The notes below the pieces were generated by a model, which was not told the DNA's origin, searched no databases, and was given only the letters and a program-made list of their open reading frames with translations. Shown here one piece after another: positions 33,271 to 41,315 of a stretch of 64,000 nt of DNA; positions within the stretch are counted from its first letter, which is position 1; each line of letters starts with the position of its first letter. The stretch covers positions 124,001 to 188,000 of the forward strand of contig CATLHM010000001.1 of the NCBI GenBank assembly GCA_949949005.1, given 5' to 3'. The position numbers and the translations under genes are program-made. The DNA comes from an uncultured Lachnospiraceae bacterium. Its GTDB lineage: Bacteria; Bacillota; Clostridia; Lachnospirales; Lachnospiraceae.

Positions 33271-34458
33271 ATGAAAAAGGAAAGGATTTCGGATGTTATT
33301 AAAAAGATTTTCGCAGTAACGGCTGCTATTGCGGCGAGCTTGTGCCTCATGTTTTCACCGCTTTCGGTGCATGCGGCGGAGGGGTTTGATTTGTTCACGG
33401 ACAATCCGGGCATTCACGTGACAGCCGGAGATTCTGTGAGCTTTGATCTGCATCTTACAGGGGGCAATGCGGCGGGGAAGGACGTTTCCCTTTCTGTGGC
33501 GTCTATGCCGGAGGGCTTTACCGGGTACATAAAAAGCGGGAGCTATGAGGTTTCCAAGGTGCATGCCACGGGAAATGGGGAAGATGTGGTTGCCTCCCTT
33601 CAGGTGACGGTTCCTTCCGAGGCTTCGGAGGGCGTCCATGAGATTACGGTACATGCTCAGTCGGAGGACGGGATCTCGGATGAGCTGAGACTGGAGCTGA
33701 CGGTCAGCGGGCTGGAAGCGGGAGAGAGCAATTTCCACGTGGAATATCCCGATCAGGAGGGAGTATCAGGCACTTCTTTTTCCTATTCCACTACCATAGC
33801 CAACAATACCTTATCCACCCAGAATTATAATTTCTCTTCCGACGCGCCGGCAGGATGGCTGGTCTCTTTCACCAGTGATTCCACCCAGGTTTCCAGCCTG
33901 GAGGTAGAATCCGGCAGCAGCGCAGGGGTGACCATTACGGTAACACCGCCCGATATGGTGGAGGCGGGAGAGTATCAGATCGGATGCGGCGCCACCTCTG
34001 CCAGAGAACAGCTTTCCACCACGTTAAATGTGACGATTCTCGGCACCTATGATATGGAATTGTCTACGGCAGACGGGCGGCTATCCTTTGACGCTTTTGC
34101 AAAAAAGAAATCAGATGTGAATTTAAGGCTTACAAATAACGGGAATATCGACCTGGAAAATCTCTCTTTGTCATCCCAGGCCCCTTCCGGCTGGGAGGTT
34201 TCTTTCGACACCACGTCCATTGACAAGCTGGAAGCAGGGGCCAGCGTAGATGTGATTGCCCATGTGACGCCCGGGGATAACGCCCTTACCGGGGATTATA
34301 TCACCATGATCACGGCGTCCTGCGATCATCAGTCGGATTCGGCAGAGTTTCGGGTCACCGTCAAGACACAGACGGGCTGGGGAATTTTTGCGGTAGCGAT
34401 CATTATTGCCGTGGTGGCGGGACTGTATTATGTGATGAAGAAATATGGCAGGAGGTAA
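33271..34458 (+). CDS. Secreted NEW3-domain membrane-anchored protein
   Basis: A 395-residue protein with a signal peptide (about residues 1-36, ending SVHAAEG), several Ig-like NEW3/COG1470-type beta domains (conserved APAGWLVSFTSD, APSGWEVSFDTTS) and a C-terminal membrane helix followed by MKKYGRR. In Firmicutes such proteins are encoded with an ABC exporter, as here (ATPase and permease downstream), and probably act outside the membrane as an accessory subunit. The start is ATG 33271 after AGGAGG. Upstream lies an array of 11-bp-period repeats. Confidence 0.7.
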   Translation: MKKERISDVIKKIFAVTAAIAASLCLMFSPLSVHAAEGFDLFTDNPGIHVTAGDSVSFDLHLTGGNAAGKDVSLSVASMPEGFTGYIKSGSYEVSKVHATGNGEDVVASLQVTVPSEASEGVHEITVHAQSEDGISDELRLELTVSGLEAGESNFHVEYPDQEGVSGTSFSYSTTIANNTLSTQNYNFSSDAPAGWLVSFTSDSTQVSSLEVESGSSAGVTITVTPPDMVEAGEYQIGCGATSAREQLSTTLNVTILGTYDMELSTADGRLSFDAFAKKKSDVNLRLTNNGNIDLENLSLSSQAPSGWEVSFDTTSIDKLEAGASVDVIAHVTPGDNALTGDYITMITASCDHQSDSAEFRVTVKTQTGWGIFAVAIIIAVVAGLYYVMKKYGRR

Positions 34459-34530
34459 GCTAAAACAAACTTGTTCGTTTTGCATATATTGTGCTGACGC
34501 CCCAATTTGCAGGTGTTGGCAGCATGGAGG
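34459..34530 (+). repeat. Leader repeat fragment before the ABC ATPase
   Basis: This spacer contains AACAAACTTGTTCGTTTTG, then GTGCTGACGCCCCAATTTGCAGG and GCATGGAGGATTA. It resembles blocks in the larC leader (22955-23054). The GGAGG is the ribosome-binding site of the gene at 34537. Confidence 0.4.
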
Positions 34531-34536
34531 ATTACT

Positions 34537-35511
34537 ATGGAAACAGTAGTTATTCAAACAAAAGGGCTTACCAAAAGATACGGGGAGCTGACGGCGGTAG
34601 ACCATCTGGATCTGACCGTGTATAAGGGTGAGGTTTTTGGGCTTTTAGGGCCAAACGGCGCCGGAAAAACCACCACAACCCTGATGCTTCTTGGGCTGAC
34701 AGAGCCGGATGAGGGAGAAGCCCGCATCAACAGCCTGAATTGTACCTTAGACTCCATTGAAGTGAAGAAAATAGTAGGGTATCTGCCGGATAACGTGGGT
34801 TTTTATTCCGGTATGACAGGACGGGAAAACCTGCGGTTTACAGGCAGGCTGGGAGGCCTGGAAGGTGATGCACTGGAAGAAAAGATAGAGAAGCTTCTGG
34901 CTCGGGTCAATATGACGGAGGCGGCGGACAAAAAGGCCGGCACTTATTCAAGAGGAATGCGCCAGAGGCTGGGAATCGCCGATGTGCTGATGAAAGACCC
35001 GGAAGTGATCATTATGGATGAACCCACGCTGGGCATCGATCCGGAGGGAATCCGGGAACTGATGTGGCTGATCCGGGATCTTGCGGAGCGGGACGGAAAA
35101 ACGGTTCTTCTCTCTTCCCACCAGCTTCACCAGGTACAGCGGATCTGTGACCGGATGGGAATTTTTGTACATGGAAAAATGATTGCCTGTGGCACCTTGG
35201 AGGAGCTTGGAAGAGAGATCGCCCATGAAGGAGTCAATACCCTGGAGCTGGCGGCCTACCCGGATAATATGAAGCTGAGGGATATCTTAAACGGAACAAA
35301 GGGCGTGACCAACATAGAAAAAAACAGCGATGTCTATGTGATTCATTCCTCCTTTGATATCAGAAGAAGCCTGGCCCGGGAGTTGGCCGAACAGGGATAT
35401 ACGATCATGCACCTGCGGCAGGCGGGCAGTGATTTGGATGAAATTTATCGCAAATATTTTGAAAAGGCAGGTGAGCAAAGTGGAGCAGATCATCACACAG
35501 GAAAAAAGTAA
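34537..35511 (+). CDS. ABC transporter ATP-binding protein
   Basis: A 324-residue ABC-2-type exporter ATPase. Walker A is GPNGAGKTTTTLM, the signature region is YSRGMRQRLGIADVLM, and Walker B is VIIMDEPTLGIDPEG with switch His in LSSHQL. A C-terminal extension follows the nucleotide-binding domain, as in the CcmA/NatA-like families. ATG 34537 is preferred because GGAGG lies eight bases before it. The stop overlaps the permease start. With the NEW3 protein it forms a three-gene export system of unknown cargo. Confidence 0.85.
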   Translation: METVVIQTKGLTKRYGELTAVDHLDLTVYKGEVFGLLGPNGAGKTTTTLMLLGLTEPDEGEARINSLNCTLDSIEVKKIVGYLPDNVGFYSGMTGRENLRFTGRLGGLEGDALEEKIEKLLARVNMTEAADKKAGTYSRGMRQRLGIADVLMKDPEVIIMDEPTLGIDPEGIRELMWLIRDLAERDGKTVLLSSHQLHQVQRICDRMGIFVHGKMIACGTLEELGREIAHEGVNTLELAAYPDNMKLRDILNGTKGVTNIEKNSDVYVIHSSFDIRRSLARELAEQGYTIMHLRQAGSDLDEIYRKYFEKAGEQSGADHHTGKK

Positions 35512-36475
35512 AAAGCACAATTATCATACATTAAAGGTGTTATTTGAGAAGGAGACCGCAGATTTTATCAACGGGAAAAGGATGCTTCTGTTTCTCCTGC
35601 TCATGGCGCTGATCACGGTGACGGGGCTTTATGCCGCCGTGTCCGGCCTTGCGGACGCTCTTGAGAGCGGAAATTCCTCTGCGGACTTTTTGTTTTTGAA
35701 GCTTTTTACCGTGAGCGCAAATTCCATTCCCTCCTATAATTCCCTTATGGCGCTGATGGGGCCTTTTATCGGTATTTTCATGGGCTTTGACGCCATTAAC
35801 AGCGAGCGGACGGAAGGAACCCTGAACCGCCTGGTAAGCCAGCCCTTGTACCGGGATCATATTATTATCGGGAAATTTCTGGCGGGAATATTTATAACGG
35901 CAGTTATGGTATTTTCCTCCGGCATATTGATTGCAGCGGTAGGGCTGATCAGCACCGGGTTGATTCCTACAGGGGCAGAGGCGGCGAGGCTATTTATTTA
36001 TCTCTGCTTTTGCGTGGTCTATATCGGCTTCTGGCTGGCGCTGGCCATTCTCTTTTCCACCCTCTGCCAGCATGCCGCTACCTCGGCCCTGGCCTGTATT
36101 GCGGTTTGGCTGTTCTGCGCTATCTTCATCAGCCTTTTAGCGGGAATTACGGCGGATGCCCTTTACCCGGTAGGCGGAAACGACATGGAATCCCTGATGA
36201 ATGAGATGGACAATTATTACTGCGCTCAGAATATCAACCGGATTTCCCCCTATTACCTCTTTGGGGAAGCTACCTCCACACTGCTGAACCCTTCCGTGCG
36301 CTCTGTGAATGCGGTTACCATGACCCAGCTCTCCGGCGCTCTGGTCAGCACTCTTTCCGTGGGACAGAGTATGCTGCTGGTATGGCCCCATCTGACCGCC
36401 CTTGGGGCTCTGATGCTGCTTGCCTTTGCGGTTTCCTATGTGTCCTTTATGCGGCAGGAAATCCGGGCGAGATAG
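35471..36475 (+). CDS. ABC-2 type permease
   Basis: A 334-residue membrane permease of the COG1277/NosY group, with about six helices and the typical cytoplasmic element GFDAINSERTEGTLNRLVSQPLYRDHIIIGKFLAG (SERTEGTLNRLVSQPLYRD). It belongs with the upstream ATPase, overlapping it by 41 bp. The start is uncertain: GTG 35471 or GTG 35480; the longer frame from 35354 lies wholly within the ATPase gene and is not credible. Confidence 0.8.
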   Translation: MSKVEQIITQEKSKKHNYHTLKVLFEKETADFINGKRMLLFLLLMALITVTGLYAAVSGLADALESGNSSADFLFLKLFTVSANSIPSYNSLMALMGPFIGIFMGFDAINSERTEGTLNRLVSQPLYRDHIIIGKFLAGIFITAVMVFSSGILIAAVGLISTGLIPTGAEAARLFIYLCFCVVYIGFWLALAILFSTLCQHAATSALACIAVWLFCAIFISLLAGITADALYPVGGNDMESLMNEMDNYYCAQNINRISPYYLFGEATSTLLNPSVRSVNAVTMTQLSGALVSTLSVGQSMLLVWPHLTALGALMLLAFAVSYVSFMRQEIRAR

Positions 36476-36535
36476 AGGGAACGTTCTATTGTGAACGGTA
36501 AAAATTTTTGTTTTGGTTTTCACGCAGTAAGTTTA

Positions 36536-36619
36536 TTCACCTTGTGATATGCTCACTGCGTGAATATGTTCACAAAGTGAATATGTTCACAAAGTGAATA
36601 TGTTCACAAAGTGAATATG
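36536..36619. repeat. 17-bp palindromic tandem array
   Basis: Three identical 17-bp units TTCACAAAGTGAATATG start at 36569, 36586 and 36603, preceded by diverged units at 36536 and 36552 and followed by a partial one. Each unit contains the palindrome TTCAC-AAA-GTGAA. It lies between the ABC permease and a convergent gene. Confidence 0.8.
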
Positions 36620-36742
36620 TTTACTGCGCCAATTTTGCTTTGCGTGGAACGTCATAATTTTTTATGGCGTTTCCAAGCAAACCTCATGTCGTTTCACGGC
36701 ACCACTATGACATGAAGAGGGGGCTTTCAAAGTAAATTCAGA

Positions 36743-37647
36743 CTACGATAGTCCGGCTTCTAAGTAGAGCTGCTCCCTGTACCCCTGGTCAGTCAGGGCT
36801 TTTCTTAATTCTTCATTTCTGCCGCTGTCCATGAGAACCTGCGCCAGCTTTGCAAGGCGGTTTTCGCCCTCTGCCCGTCCTTCATTTTTGCCTTCGATTT
36901 TTCCTTCAATTCTTCCCTGCCTTACATATTGGTCAAATAATTCACACACTGTAAGTTCCTCCTCCTCTTTTATTTTCTGTTTTTCATCCAAGCTTCAATA
37001 TTTTCCGTAACGGGTTCTCCCGATAGTACGTTGATCATTCTGATCAGGGCGGCTTTATGGATAATTTTTCTGTCAGAACGGTAGCTGGCTCCCTCAGCCA
37101 GGAAATCAACTATAATCCGCATATCGCTTTGAAATAGTTCCCGGGTCTCTTTTGGCAGGTACCGCATCTCAAATATATGGAGCTTTAGCTGATCGATATA
37201 TTTCCAGTTTTCCACGGAAAGCTTATGCCTGCGAAAAAGCCTGCAGCTGTCACGGCTTCCTTTCCATCGGGGAATGCCCCAGTACAGGATCAGCTCAATG
37301 ACGGGAAATATTTCTTTCATTTTTTTATCATATTGCTGCCGGTAGATTCCGCCTGTATAACCTGCCTTGCGAAGCAGCATTTTTCCGTCAGTCCTGCTTT
37401 GATTGGCGATTAAGTACAATAATCTGATCCTGCCGTCGATTATTTCATATTTGCATAAATCTTCGTATTGATTTTGAAGCTTTTGCTCTCCCTGGTAGAT
37501 GCTTTCTGTAGGGCCGGCCAGCAGATTTTCTGCTTTCGTTCCTTCTCTTCCCTGGTATAATAGTACATTAATCGCATCTGCTGCAATATCAGGAAATGCT
37601 AAAAACTCCTTCTCCACAAGATCTTTTGTTTCTTCTGGATTTCCCAT
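36743..37647 (-). pseudogene. Rpn-family (PD-(D/E)XK) protein split by a frame change
   Basis: Two overlapping minus-strand frames together make one Rpn/transposase-like protein of about 300 residues. The first (37647-36970, ATG behind AGAGGAGG) carries the nuclease-like part: DIAADAINVLLYQG, ELILYWGIPRW, LHIFEMRYL and LFQSDMRIIVDFLAEG. The second (36991-36743) carries the usual tail: EEEELTVCELFDQYVRQGRIEGK and repeated Glu-Gly-Arg units (GRIEGKIEGKNEGRAEGE). A -1 shift at an A-rich run just before the TAA at 36970-36972 would join them. Either a one-base deletion or programmed slippage is possible. Family members are linked to recombination and mobile DNA. Confidence 0.6.
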
Positions 37648-37662
37648 CTGTCCTCCTCTCAT

Positions 37663-37943
37663 CGGGCAGGCAACATGTCCCTCTGCCGGGCGATTGGTTC
37701 CCTGCTTTATTTGGTTGAATTGGTGATAAAAAGCATGGAACTGAAACAGATGTTATATCCCAAACCGGGATACCTTTTAGAATTGCAGATAGTAGAAAAG
37801 ATTTCCGTCAGAATTTCTATGCTTTGTTTTATTGTACCAAAAACATGGATATTACGTCAATAAAGAATTTATAAATTTTATGCCGTATTTGCAGTATCAC
37901 GGTTTTTGTGATAAGATAATCAGGAAATTTCCTAATAGAAGAC
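37663..37943. other. Non-coding gap after the Rpn locus
   Basis: AT-rich sequence with no recognisable gene. It includes a fragment (37708-37765) that recurs at 41173-41223 and looks like the 5' end of a lost gene. Confidence 0.45.
37708..37765 (+). repeat. Duplicated gene-start fragment, copy 1
   Basis: TATTTGGTTGAATTGGTG, TAAAAAG and ATGGAACTGAAACAGATGTT match 41173-41223 closely. Translated, both copies begin MELKQML. It may be the 5' end of a deleted gene. Confidence 0.5.
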
Positions 37944-38107
37944 TAGAGCGTGTTTGAAAATTCATTCCCGCCATCTGTACGCCCCACTTTGCGTGATCTT
38001 TGCGCCAAATTCGGTCAACGTAGCCCGCTACGACTCCCTCATTTGGCGCAAATCTCCCACAAACTGTGACGCACATCTGGCAGAAAGCAATTTTCAAACA
38101 CGCTCTA
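37944..38107. repeat. 164-bp palindromic element (MITE-like)
   Basis: Perfect 19-bp terminal inverted repeats (TAGAGCGTGTTTGAAAATT at 37944-37962 and its complement at 38089-38107) bound an element whose interior is also largely self-complementary: GCCATCTG with CAGATGTGCG, and TTTGCGCCAAAT with ATTTGGCGCAAA. It has no reading frame. It lies just upstream of queH. Confidence 0.75.
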
Positions 38108-38129
38108 AAGCAAAAGGATGGGATCACTT

Positions 38130-39113
38130 ATGAACAGAAACTATTCCCGGGAACTGGATCACATATTACAAAATCCCCAAAACAGAGGAAAACACCTGTT
38201 TTTGCATAGCTGCTGTGCGCCCTGCAGCAGCTATGTGCTGGAATATTTACGAGAATTTTTCAGAATTACAGTATTCTATTACAATCCCAATATAACCCAG
38301 GAGGAAGAGTATGATAAAAGGGTAAGGGAGCAGAAGAGACTGATACAGGAATTTAACACACAGGTGGAAAAAGGCGTGACATCTGCTTATCCTATTAAAA
38401 TAACAGAAGGTATTTATTCTAAGGAGCTATTTTTTGAGCGGGTAAAGGGGCTTGAACATTGCCGGGAAGGCGGGGAAAGATGTTTTGTGTGCTATAAGCT
38501 GCGGCTTGAGGAGACAGCCCGAAGGGCAAAGGAGGCCGGGGCGGATTACTTTACCACGACTCTGAGCATCAGCCCGCTGAAAAATGCGGCGAAGATCAAT
38601 GAAATCGGAGAAGCGCTGTCTTTGGAATATCAGGTGGCATTTTTGCCCTCGGATTTTAAGAAAAAGGATGGGTATCGCAGGTCGGTGGAGCTTTCCAAAG
38701 AGTATGATCTGTACCGGCAGGATTATTGCGGCTGTGTTTTTTCAAAGGCAGAGCGGGATGGGAGAATCAGCAGGGCGGAGAGGGAGAAAAATGCCGGGGA
38801 GCTGCTTTCCCATTTGGAACAATTGCATACCACCGAGATGGGACAGGAGAGGATTAAGAAAAATTTGTCCTTGCAGGGAAAGGGTAAGGGGACGCCCATG
38901 CATACACAGGTTGCAGGGCTTTCTTCAGGCGATGCTGTGTTCCTTAACGGGGCGGAAGATGTGGTTCCGTGGTGCGCGGAAAAAATTGCTTCGCCCCATG
39001 CGTTGATTACGCGGAAGGGGAAAAACTGGTATGTGGAGACGGACGGGTGCCTTTTTACGATAAATGCCTACAGCTATACGATTATTACGGCACATAGGGT
39101 GAAAACAAAATAA
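38130..39113 (+). CDS. queH: Epoxyqueuosine reductase QueH fused to DUF3781
   Basis: Residues 1 to about 205 are QueH, the iron-sulfur enzyme reducing epoxyqueuosine to queuosine in tRNA. It shows LHSCCAPCSSYVLEYL, VFYYNPNI, CYKLRLEETA, TTLSISPLKNA and the C-terminal Cys cluster YCGCVFS. After a charged linker, about residues 230-327 match DUF3781, with QLHTTEMGQERIKKNLSL and ITRKGKNWYVETDGC. These are normally separate proteins; here one frame spans both. ATG 38130 is preferred (AAAAGG upstream) over 38118, which sits on the ribosome-binding site. A strong terminator follows. Confidence 0.8.
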   Translation: MNRNYSRELDHILQNPQNRGKHLFLHSCCAPCSSYVLEYLREFFRITVFYYNPNITQEEEYDKRVREQKRLIQEFNTQVEKGVTSAYPIKITEGIYSKELFFERVKGLEHCREGGERCFVCYKLRLEETARRAKEAGADYFTTTLSISPLKNAAKINEIGEALSLEYQVAFLPSDFKKKDGYRRSVELSKEYDLYRQDYCGCVFSKAERDGRISRAEREKNAGELLSHLEQLHTTEMGQERIKKNLSLQGKGKGTPMHTQVAGLSSGDAVFLNGAEDVVPWCAEKIASPHALITRKGKNWYVETDGCLFTINAYSYTIITAHRVKTK

Positions 39114-39123
39114 GGAACTTTTT

Positions 39124-39157
39124 GGCTGCAACAGGACTTAGTGTTGCAGCCTTTTTT
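39124..39157 (+). terminator. Intrinsic terminator after queH
   Basis: GGCTGCAACA (39124-39133) and TGTTGCAGCC (39142-39151) form a perfect 10-bp stem with an 8-nt loop, followed by TTTTTT. Confidence 0.9.
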
Positions 39158-39160
39158 ATG

Positions 39161-39210
39161 TTGACAAAAAGAATAAAGGTGATAAAATGTACCTGTACAT
39201 TAAGTACAAT
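39161..39210 (+). promoter_or_regulatory. Promoter and likely operator of the GntR operon
   Basis: TTGACA (39161-39166) and TAAAAT (39183-39188) are 16 bp apart. Immediately after, TGTACCTGTACATTAAGTACA (39188-39208, one base over the -10) contains repeated GTAC half-sites in inverted arrangement. This suits autoregulation by the GntR/YtrA-type repressor encoded at 39231. Confidence 0.6.
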
Positions 39211-39230
39211 TAAGGGGAGGGGAGTGGATT

Positions 39231-39608
39231 GTGGAAATCATTATCAGTAATAATGCCAATAAACCGATTTATGAACAAATTACGTCACAGATCAAAGCGA
39301 TGATCATGAGCGGAGAATTACAGACAGGCGATGCAATCCCCTCCATGCGGGCTCTGGCAAAATCAATTCATGTAAGCGTCATCACGGTACAGAAGGCATA
39401 TGAGGATTTGCAAAGGGATGGATTCATCGAGACTACGGTTGGCAGAGGAAGCTTTGTGGCGGCACAGAACAAGGAATTTTACCAGGAAGAGCAGCAGCGT
39501 ATCGCTGAGGAACATTTACAGGCAGCGGCAGAGATTGGGCGGATCAGTAATATTTCACTTGATAAATTGACGGAATTATTAGCTTTGTTTTATCGGGAAG
39601 GCGAATAA
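39231..39608 (+). CDS. GntR/YtrA family transcriptional regulator
   Basis: A 125-residue regulator with an N-terminal winged helix (NKPIYEQITSQIKAMIMSGEL, seen as PIYEQITSQIKAMI; PSMRALAKSIHVSVITVQKAYEDL, seen as SVITVQKAYEDL; GFIETTVGRGSFVA) and a short helical C-terminus, the YtrA pattern. Such proteins repress the ABC transporter genes that follow them. GTG at 39231 is preceded by GGGGAGGGG. The promoter upstream carries a GTAC-type operator. Confidence 0.85.
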   Translation: MEIIISNNANKPIYEQITSQIKAMIMSGELQTGDAIPSMRALAKSIHVSVITVQKAYEDLQRDGFIETTVGRGSFVAAQNKEFYQEEQQRIAEEHLQAAAEIGRISNISLDKLTELLALFYREGE

Positions 39609-39673
39609 AGTGATAGTAAAGATTTCACCATCTTGATTTGTACGCCCGCTGAAGCGGGCAGATGGGAGTTAGT

Positions 39674-40540
39674 ATGGAAAATATTTTAGAGCTGCAGAGC
39701 GTCTGCAAAAAATTTCCCAAATCTGATTTCAGTTTAGATAATATAACGTTTTCACTGCCGTATGGAGCAATTTTAGGCTTTGTGGGGGAAAACGGCGCAG
39801 GAAAAACTACCACAATTGGCTGCATTTTAAATACAATATCAAAAGACAGTGGGACGATCAAATTATTTGGAAGAGCAATGCTGGATCAGGACACCGGGCT
39901 GAGAGAAAAAATCGGCGTTGTGTATGACGGCGATAATTTTCCGAACTATTGGACTGCCGGTCAGTTATCACAGATTATGGATGGGTTTTATAAACAGTGG
40001 GATCCTTCCCTGTTTATGAAGTATTTAGAGGAATTTCGGCTGCCTGCCAGACAGAAAATCAAACATTTTTCCAGAGGGATGGCGATGAAATTGGCGATTG
40101 CGGCTGCCTTATCCCATCATCCGCAGTTATTGATTTTGGACGAAGCCACCAGTGGTCTTGACCCTGCCTTGCGTGAGGAAATGCTGGATGTATTTCTTGA
40201 CTTCGTACAGGAAGAAAACCACTCAATTTTACTGTCTTCCCATATCACAAGCGATTTAGAAAAAATTGCGGATTACATTGCTTTTATTCATAACGGCAAG
40301 CTGATTAAGATGGTTTCAAAAAATGAGCTGGTATATCATTATGCGGTTATGCGTTGTAAAGAGAGCCAGTTTCTGGAAATAGACGCCGACGATATGATTA
40401 CCTGGCGGAGACGGGACTATCAGATTGATGTTCTGGTTTCTGACAGGAAAGAAGCACAGCGCAAATATAAAAATGTTGTGATAGATCATGTCTCGGTGGA
40501 CGAGATATTTTTAATGCTGGTAAAGGGGGAGCGTCCATGA
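39674..40540 (+). CDS. YtrB-like ABC transporter ATPase
   Basis: A 288-residue ABC ATPase of the exporter type usually controlled by YtrA regulators. Walker A is GENGAGKTTTIGC, the signature FSRGMAMKLAIAAALS, and Walker B LLILDEATSGLDPALRE, with SSHITSDLEKIADY holding the switch His. ATG 39674 with GGGAG upstream is preferred over 39662. A small hairpin GCCCGC/GCGGGC (39644-39659) separates it from gntR. It overlaps the permease gene by 4 bp. Confidence 0.82.
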   Translation: MENILELQSVCKKFPKSDFSLDNITFSLPYGAILGFVGENGAGKTTTIGCILNTISKDSGTIKLFGRAMLDQDTGLREKIGVVYDGDNFPNYWTAGQLSQIMDGFYKQWDPSLFMKYLEEFRLPARQKIKHFSRGMAMKLAIAAALSHHPQLLILDEATSGLDPALREEMLDVFLDFVQEENHSILLSSHITSDLEKIADYIAFIHNGKLIKMVSKNELVYHYAVMRCKESQFLEIDADDMITWRRRDYQIDVLVSDRKEAQRKYKNVVIDHVSVDEIFLMLVKGERP

Positions 40541-41160
40541 AAGGTCTTTTTAAAAACAATTTCTTTGCCGTATGGTTAAACGCAAAAATATTTTTGGTTT
40601 TTATGCTTGCAATGGGAATACTCGTTATTATGCTTCCCGCACAAACCTTACAGATGTACTTTATAATGATTGGAATTGTGGGATTTTCTATAAATGCGGC
40701 TAATGCTATTGGAAGTGAGTTTTCTTCGAAATGGGGGAAATATAAGCTTACCCTGCCGGTGAAACGGACTGAAATTGTAAAAAGCCTGTTTCTAAGCCAG
40801 CTTTTGTGGACTTTTATGGGAGTGCTTTTGGCTGGCATGGTAACGGTTTTATCTTACCTGCTGCACCGATTTCCTTTTGAGCAATTGACCGCCCTGTTTC
40901 CTTTGTTTGTATTGGGAATCAGCATAAGCCTCTTCATGGGGGCAATATTTATTCCTTTGATTTATCTTGCGGGAGAAGATAAAACCATAGTATGTTTGGT
41001 CATCTCTTTGATTTGCGCAGTGGGAATTGCCGCAATGCTTTTTAATATCACTGACATATCTCCTTTGCCGGGAACCGCTATCATGATTGGCGGTTCGTTG
41101 CTATTGTTTCTCTTATCCTGCCCGTTTGCTGTTTGTATCTTTAAGAGGAAAGAATATTAA
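40537..41160 (+). CDS. ABC-2 permease of the GntR operon
   Basis: A 207-residue membrane protein with about six hydrophobic helices (for example VFMLAMGILVIMLPA, LFPLFVLGISISLFMGAIF, LVISLICAVGIAAMLF). It begins within the ATPase stop (ATGA), so the two are coupled. With the ATPase it likely forms a small exporter involved in envelope stress or antimicrobial response; this role is by analogy to the ytr operon. Confidence 0.75.
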   Translation: MKGLFKNNFFAVWLNAKIFLVFMLAMGILVIMLPAQTLQMYFIMIGIVGFSINAANAIGSEFSSKWGKYKLTLPVKRTEIVKSLFLSQLLWTFMGVLLAGMVTVLSYLLHRFPFEQLTALFPLFVLGISISLFMGAIFIPLIYLAGEDKTIVCLVISLICAVGIAAMLFNITDISPLPGTAIMIGGSLLLFLLSCPFAVCIFKRKEY

Positions 41161-41172
41161 TGGGTACAGAAA

Positions 41173-41223
41173 TATTTGGATGAATGGTGGTAAAAAGTAT
41201 GGAACTGAAACAGATGTTGTTCC
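41173..41223 (+). repeat. Duplicated gene-start fragment, copy 2
   Basis: It matches 37708-37765: TATTTGG, GAATGGTG, TAAAAAG and ATGGAACTGAAACAGATGTT are shared. It lies between the ABC permease and argS and has no continuing reading frame. Confidence 0.5.
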
Positions 41224-41315
41224 TTACAAAACCCTTGAAAAAGCCAACCTGAAATGATAGGATATAACGGTGAAAGAATCAGAACGGCTATGCTTTTCAG
41301 GAGAGGAAAAGGAAA

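Noticed and set aside
36536-36619. Tandem repeats as a CRISPR array
   Set aside because: The units are contiguous and have no unique spacers, and no cas genes are present.
37944-38107. The 164-bp palindrome as an insertion sequence
   Set aside because: It is far too short to encode a transposase; it could only be a non-autonomous element.
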